A stretch of 64,000 nucleotides of DNA from Flaccisagitta enflata. Lineage: Eukaryota; Chaetognatha; Sagittoidea; Aphragmophora. Within the stretch, counting starts at the first letter, position 1. Each line of letters starts with the position of its first letter. Of this stretch, positions 59,327-64,000 are shown one piece after another. The notes under the pieces were generated by a model. The model saw nothing but the letters and a program-made list of their open reading frames with translations, did not search any database and was not told where the DNA came from. The position numbers were made by a program, and so were the translations under genes. The DNA lies in the NCBI GenBank assembly GCA_965153355.1, contig OZ231126.1:44454001-44518000 (forward strand). Reading direction: 5' to 3'.

Positions 59327-59372
<46 letters not shown>
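59272..59372 (+). repeat. GA array with GAGC variants
   Basis: A run of about six GAGAGC units in the middle. Confidence 0.9.
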
Positions 59373-59376
<4 letters not shown>

Positions 59377-59559
59377 AGAGAGTCATATCATGTCTTTTTC
59401 TTTTTTTGTTCCTGTCTCTTTTCACCTCAGATCGATCGTAAAGCGGCAGAGATGCCAACTTCAACATCGACGCCGCCATTCGGCTTCCGCAACGCCGCTT
59501 CAGAGACTATACCATCGACGGTGGCAAATTGAAGTCTTCCTCGTCATCACATTCCTCAT

Positions 59560-59588
59560 ATTCGTCATCATCATCATCATCATCATCG

Positions 59589-59654
<66 letters not shown>

Positions 59655-59655
59655 A
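59560..59655 (+). repeat. ATC trinucleotide array
   Basis: About 30 near-perfect units. Confidence 0.9.
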
Positions 59656-59740
59656 CGTCGTCGTCATCATCAGTATTTTCCAAGTCATCGTTGTTGATCT
59701 AAGTCATCGTCGACATATTCGTCGTCGTTATCACCTTTGT

Positions 59741-60240
59741 TGTTGTTGTTGTTGTTGTTAACCAGCGCGTCGGATTTTACTAGGGCAATTGGTGGGGAGC
59801 TGCCGTCGAATCATCGAATTGATGGTACGAATTACCATACCGGCAGCCACCACCTGGGCTAGGGGGGTGGTGGTTCAGGGGGAGGCCGCCTCCTTCGTCG
59901 AAATCTAGGTAGGTGGGGGTGACGGAGCCGGACTAGGCAGGTCGTTGAAGGCTGGCGTGGAAGAGAGGAAGGCCGCCGTCTTCCTGGGCCGTTCCCAAAG
60001 GTCATTCGTCGCCAATGAAGTGGGTAAATGTGATTTGGCAGTGCCCCTGGCCTCCAGTGGGAATGAACGACACTGGAAGAGGTGACTAGATGAATGTTCT
60101 GACAGGTTGCGGTCTGGGTAGAGGTCAGTGTCGGACCTGCCGACACGATGGCGGTAGTCGTTTAATCGCGAGCAGTGACCAGATCTAAGTTGACTCAGAA
60201 TTGCTCTAGTGCGGCGTGGTAATGACGATTCGCTATTATG
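59741..60240 (-). pseudogene. Non-LTR retrotransposon (Jockey/CR1-like) 3' fragment
   Basis: The minus-strand frame ending at the stop 59907-59905 reads LPRRTRAILSQLRSGHCSRL, NDYRHRVGRSDTDLYPDRNL, SEHSSSHLFQC and DLWERPRKTAAFLS. This is the conserved C-terminal tail of Jockey-like ORF2 proteins. The usual CPxC pair reads YPDR here, so two zinc ligands are lost. The element is 5' truncated; reverse transcriptase and endonuclease are absent. The 3' end on minus finishes in GGTTAACAACAACAACAAC (59743-59763), a repeat tail. Confidence 0.8.
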
Positions 60241-60654
60241 GCTAAGAGGTGGTGTTTTGAGGACTCGTCGTCGTCATCGTCACCATCGTCGCATTCTTCG
60301 TCGTCATCCTCTTCGACGTGGTAATAGGCCTCCTTACCAACTCGGCGGGTTTTTTTTTGCCGGCAACGTAATTAGCGTTATTTCCACGTGGTGAAATCCG
60401 CGTCACTTTAAGCGGTGTCGTTTCCTCGGCGTCGGAGCTCAAAGCGGCGTTAAGAGGCGGCGTCCGGCGTCATTTTCCACGTGCGCGCACTCGCCACTTC
60501 CGGCCAAAGGAAGCCGAGGCTCAAAGCGGCAAAAGAAAAATGTTTTGAGGGGATAACGAAAGCCTTGAAGGTGGTAAGAGCGTAGAAAGATGGTCATTGA
60601 ATGTATGCTGGGAGCCTGGGACGGAAAAAAAGAGGTACACTGAATACAATCCAA
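60241..60654. other. CpG-rich spacer
   Basis: A minus-strand frame (about 60467-60337) encodes SSDAEETTPLKVTRISPRG and ends at a good donor-like GTAAGG, but has no start or acceptor. Left unassigned. Confidence 0.2.
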
Positions 60655-60694
60655 TGAAAAAAAGAAAAGAAAGCAAGAAAGAAAGAAAGAAAGC

Positions 60695-60782
<88 letters not shown>

Positions 60783-60823
60783 AAATAAGATAGTAATGAA
60801 GAATAAAAGAAAGTTAGAAAGAT

Positions 60824-60878
<55 letters not shown>

Positions 60879-60879
60879 G

Positions 60880-60930
<51 letters not shown>

Positions 60931-60935
60931 AAATA
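60655..60935 (+). repeat. GAAA microsatellite, interrupted
   Basis: Two long GAAA blocks separated by about 35 bp (60784-60820). Confidence 0.95.
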
Positions 60936-61208
60936 GGATAGAAAGCAAGAAAAGGAGAAAAATTATGTAAAGGAAGGAGCAAGATGGCAGTAAAAGACAA
61001 AAAAACTCGTGCAAAAAGCAATCTCGGAATCTCGGAATCTCGGAAAGGCGATTGTCACAAAAGCTGTAATGGCAAAAGTTGGGGAAAGTTGAAGTCTTGA
61101 CGAACGGAAAAAAGACCATCTTCTTTGAATGAGGTGAATGAGGAGAAAGAAAGAGAGAAAAAGAAAAGAGATAAGATCGAAAGCGAGAAGGAAAAAAAAG
61201 AGAAGTAG

Positions 61209-61440
61209 AACAAGTGACGCGGGGTCACAATATCGTTGCGGTCGGATTGACAGGGGCGAACAACCCCCATCCACACCCTCAACTATCCTACACTTACGCA
61301 CACAGATTATCACAATAGTAGCTCCATAAATGCGCGTTTTCATACTTTTCAGCTTGATCACCATGATGGACCAATGGACGGACGGGCCAACGGACCAACG
61401 GACAAAGCCTCTTACAGATTTGCGTGTCCGCATCTAAAAA
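61209..61440 (+). mobile_element. Hairpin-ended element, subfamily C, full length
   Basis: AACAAGTGACGCGGGGTCAC, GTTGCGGTCGG, GGACGGACGGGCCAACGG, AAGCCTCTTACAGATTTGCG, and the end TGTCCGCATCTAAAAA. The 3' arm resembles the B type (CGCATC). Confidence 0.78.
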
Positions 61441-62177
<737 letters not shown>

Positions 62178-62326
62178 CACACCGGTTTTCCCTCTCTTAC
62201 TTTCTCCTCTTCATTACTTTTCTCTCTCCTCTTGAAACGCGACTGTCGCCAAAGAAATAGCAGAAATAAAAATTTGAAAGAAAGGAAAAGAAAAAAATTG
62301 GCATCGGATCCATCAACGTGATGGAA

Positions 62327-62329
<3 letters not shown>

Positions 62330-62380
<51 letters not shown>
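62330..62380 (+). repeat. GA microsatellite
   Basis: About 25 GA units. Confidence 0.95.
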
Positions 62381-62384
<4 letters not shown>

Positions 62385-62954
62385 CGTGAAAGAGACTCAT
62401 GATGAAATGGAGACAATTAGCGTCACCGATTTAAGTTTTATCCGTTTCTGTGACGTCATGCTGTCTGTCTCTTGATTATCAATCTCTTGGAATGGTGTTT
62501 GATATTTCCTCTAATAAAAATGATAGCCTTACTTAGTTCAGCTAGCCTTACTTAGTTCGGCTCATTTCACATGCATTTTTTACGTATATTTTACCAATTT
62601 GTTCTGTCTCATTTTTTGTGTGTTTGTGTTATTGTTGTTGATTTTTTTGTAACGTCTTCTGTTCCATCACACCCCCAAAGCGGAAACAGCACCGCCTAGC
62701 AGCTAGCAGGCCGTAAAAGTTGATTGGTGCAAGATACATTTACTACCATGAGCTATGTGTACAATCTACATATAAAGTACCATTTTTTTCTAACACTACT
62801 GATTTTTCTATTCTACTGTGATCATTTGTATACATTTGTTCATTTCTGGTTTTGGCTGCGATGTTTTTCTCCTCATTAACTTCAACCGCGGCCAGATGGT
62901 TGATCTGTAAAAAAGAACGAATACAACACCTCAATTCTGCGGATGTCTGTTACG

Positions 62955-62957
<3 letters not shown>
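62381..62957. other. AT-rich spacer
   Basis: Nothing recognised. Confidence 0.3.

Positions 62958-63014
<57 letters not shown>
62958..63014 (+). repeat. AC microsatellite
   Basis: About 28 AC units. Confidence 0.95.
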
Positions 63015-63016
<2 letters not shown>

Positions 63017-63179
63017 AGTGAGAGATACATTTGAAATTTTCAACTAAAGAACAGAATCGCACGGCCTCAAATAGATAAGCCGGGATTCAGATTCTGGCTG
63101 GCTAATGTTACGCGAATAACGTCATAACCGTCAATATAGATAATATTGATACTGTCTGTTTTCATTTTCTTAACTTGTT

Positions 63180-63201
63180 GTGTTCCACGATAGTGGAACA
63201 C
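63180..63201. repeat. Perfect 9-bp stem hairpin
   Basis: GTGTTCCAC-GATA-GTGGAACAC lies 48 bp before the 29-bp satellite begins. Confidence 0.6.
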
Positions 63202-63248
63202 TAAGTATTCAAAAATTCTCCGTCCATCCCAGTTTTTTCCTATGTAAA

Positions 63249-64000
63249 AATGTATGTCACGCAACCCAGTTTTCTCCAATGTATGTCACACAGCCCAGAA
63301 TTCTCCGATGTATGTCACACAGCCCAGAATTCTCCGATGTATGTCACACCACCCAGTTTTCTCCGATGTATGTCACACCACCCAGTTTTCTTCCATGTAT
63401 GTCACACAGCCCAGAATTCTCCGATGTATGTCACACCACCCAGTTTTCTCCGATGTATGTCACATAGCCCAGAATTCTCCAATGTATGTCACACCACCCA
63501 GTTTTCTCCGATGTATGTCACACAGCCCAGAATTCTCCAATGTATGTCACACAGCCCAGAATTCTCCGATGTATGTCACACCACCCAGTTTTCTCCGATG
63601 TATGTCACACAGCTTAGAATTCTCCGATGTATGTCACACCACCCAGTTTTCTCAGATGTATGTCACACAGCCCAGAATTATCCGATGTATGTCACACCAC
63701 CCAGTTTTCTCTGATGTATGTCACATAACCCAGAATTCTCCAATGTATGTCACACCACCCAGTTTTTTCCGATGTATGTCACACAGCCCAGAATTCTCTG
63801 ATGTATGTCACACCACCCAGTTTTCTCCGATGCATGTCACACAACCCAGAATTCTACAATGTATGTCACACAACCCAATCTTCTCCGATGTATGTCACAC
63901 AGCCCAGAATTCTCCAATGTATGTCACACCACCCAGTTTTCTCCGATGTATGTCACATAGCCCAGAATTCTCCAATGTATGTCACACCACCCAGTTTTCT
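63249..64000 (+). repeat. 29-bp tandem satellite, open at window end
   Basis: About 26 copies of ATGTATGTCACACAGCCCAG plus AATTCTCCG. Two variants alternate irregularly: CAGCCCAGAATTCTCC and CCACCCAGTTTTCTCC. Copies are head to tail without spacers. The array runs off the window edge. Confidence 0.95.

Noticed and set aside
60242-60442. Coding exon on minus ending at GTAAGG
   Set aside because: It has no ATG or acceptor, an upstream in-frame stop, and no partner exon; kept only as a note.
63250-63714. Repeat protein with MYVTQ/CHTTQFSP-like units
   Set aside because: The 29-bp unit is not a multiple of three, so any frame gives an 87-bp (29-residue) protein period; it is a satellite, not a gene.
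63249-64000. CRISPR array
   Set aside because: The 29-bp repeats are contiguous with no spacers, and the DNA is eukaryotic.

Overview
This window is eukaryotic, almost certainly animal, DNA. It has GT-AG introns, two long multi-exon protein genes, a tRNA-derived SINE, a decayed non-LTR retrotransposon, and a very heavy load of microsatellites and small non-autonomous transposons. A secreted protein with a peritrophin-type (CBM14) chitin-binding domain suggests a chitin-making invertebrate. An arthropod, perhaps a crustacean, fits the dense CT/GA microsatellites, but that is a weak inference. No rRNA gene, canonical tRNA gene, operon or CRISPR array was seen.

Layout. 1-5900 is repeat-rich: a hAT-type MITE inserted in a fold-back repeat, a second hAT MITE with a perfect 8-bp target duplication, and several hairpin-ended interspersed elements. 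5935-13367 (minus strand) is gene 1, four coding exons giving about 1722 residues: signal or anchor segment, one CBM14 domain split by intron 1, a huge low-complexity Ser/Asn region, and a C-terminal coiled coil. 13400-23400 is intergenic and holds long CT and TG arrays and more elements. 23460-28782 (plus strand) is gene 2, three coding exons giving about 1505 residues: a Gln-rich nuclear protein with two C2H2 fingers and a C-terminal C-clamp, so probably a transcription factor. 28783-64000 holds no convincing gene. It carries nested transposon-like elements, large palindromes, a SINE, a LINE 3' fragment and, from 63249 to the window edge, a 29-bp tandem satellite.

The most notable system is a large family of short elements (about 110-300 bp, larger when carrying insertions). 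In one orientation each starts with AACAAG and ends with a hairpin followed by CTAAAA, with a CTCTTATAGAG or GGTGTAGAG box and ACGG/ACCG tandem repeats just inside. A 9-nt motif near the 5' end is the reverse complement of the outer arm of the 3' hairpin. Different subfamilies use different 9-nt motifs, and both places change together. The architecture resembles Helentron-derived HINE/DINE-1 elements, including insertion inside an A/T run without an evident target duplication. Some copies carry insertions of a second fold-back module.

The two genes are divergent and about 10 kb apart. Nothing in the sequence links their functions. Exon boundaries come from reading frame, GT-AG signals and domain continuity; no transcript data were available.
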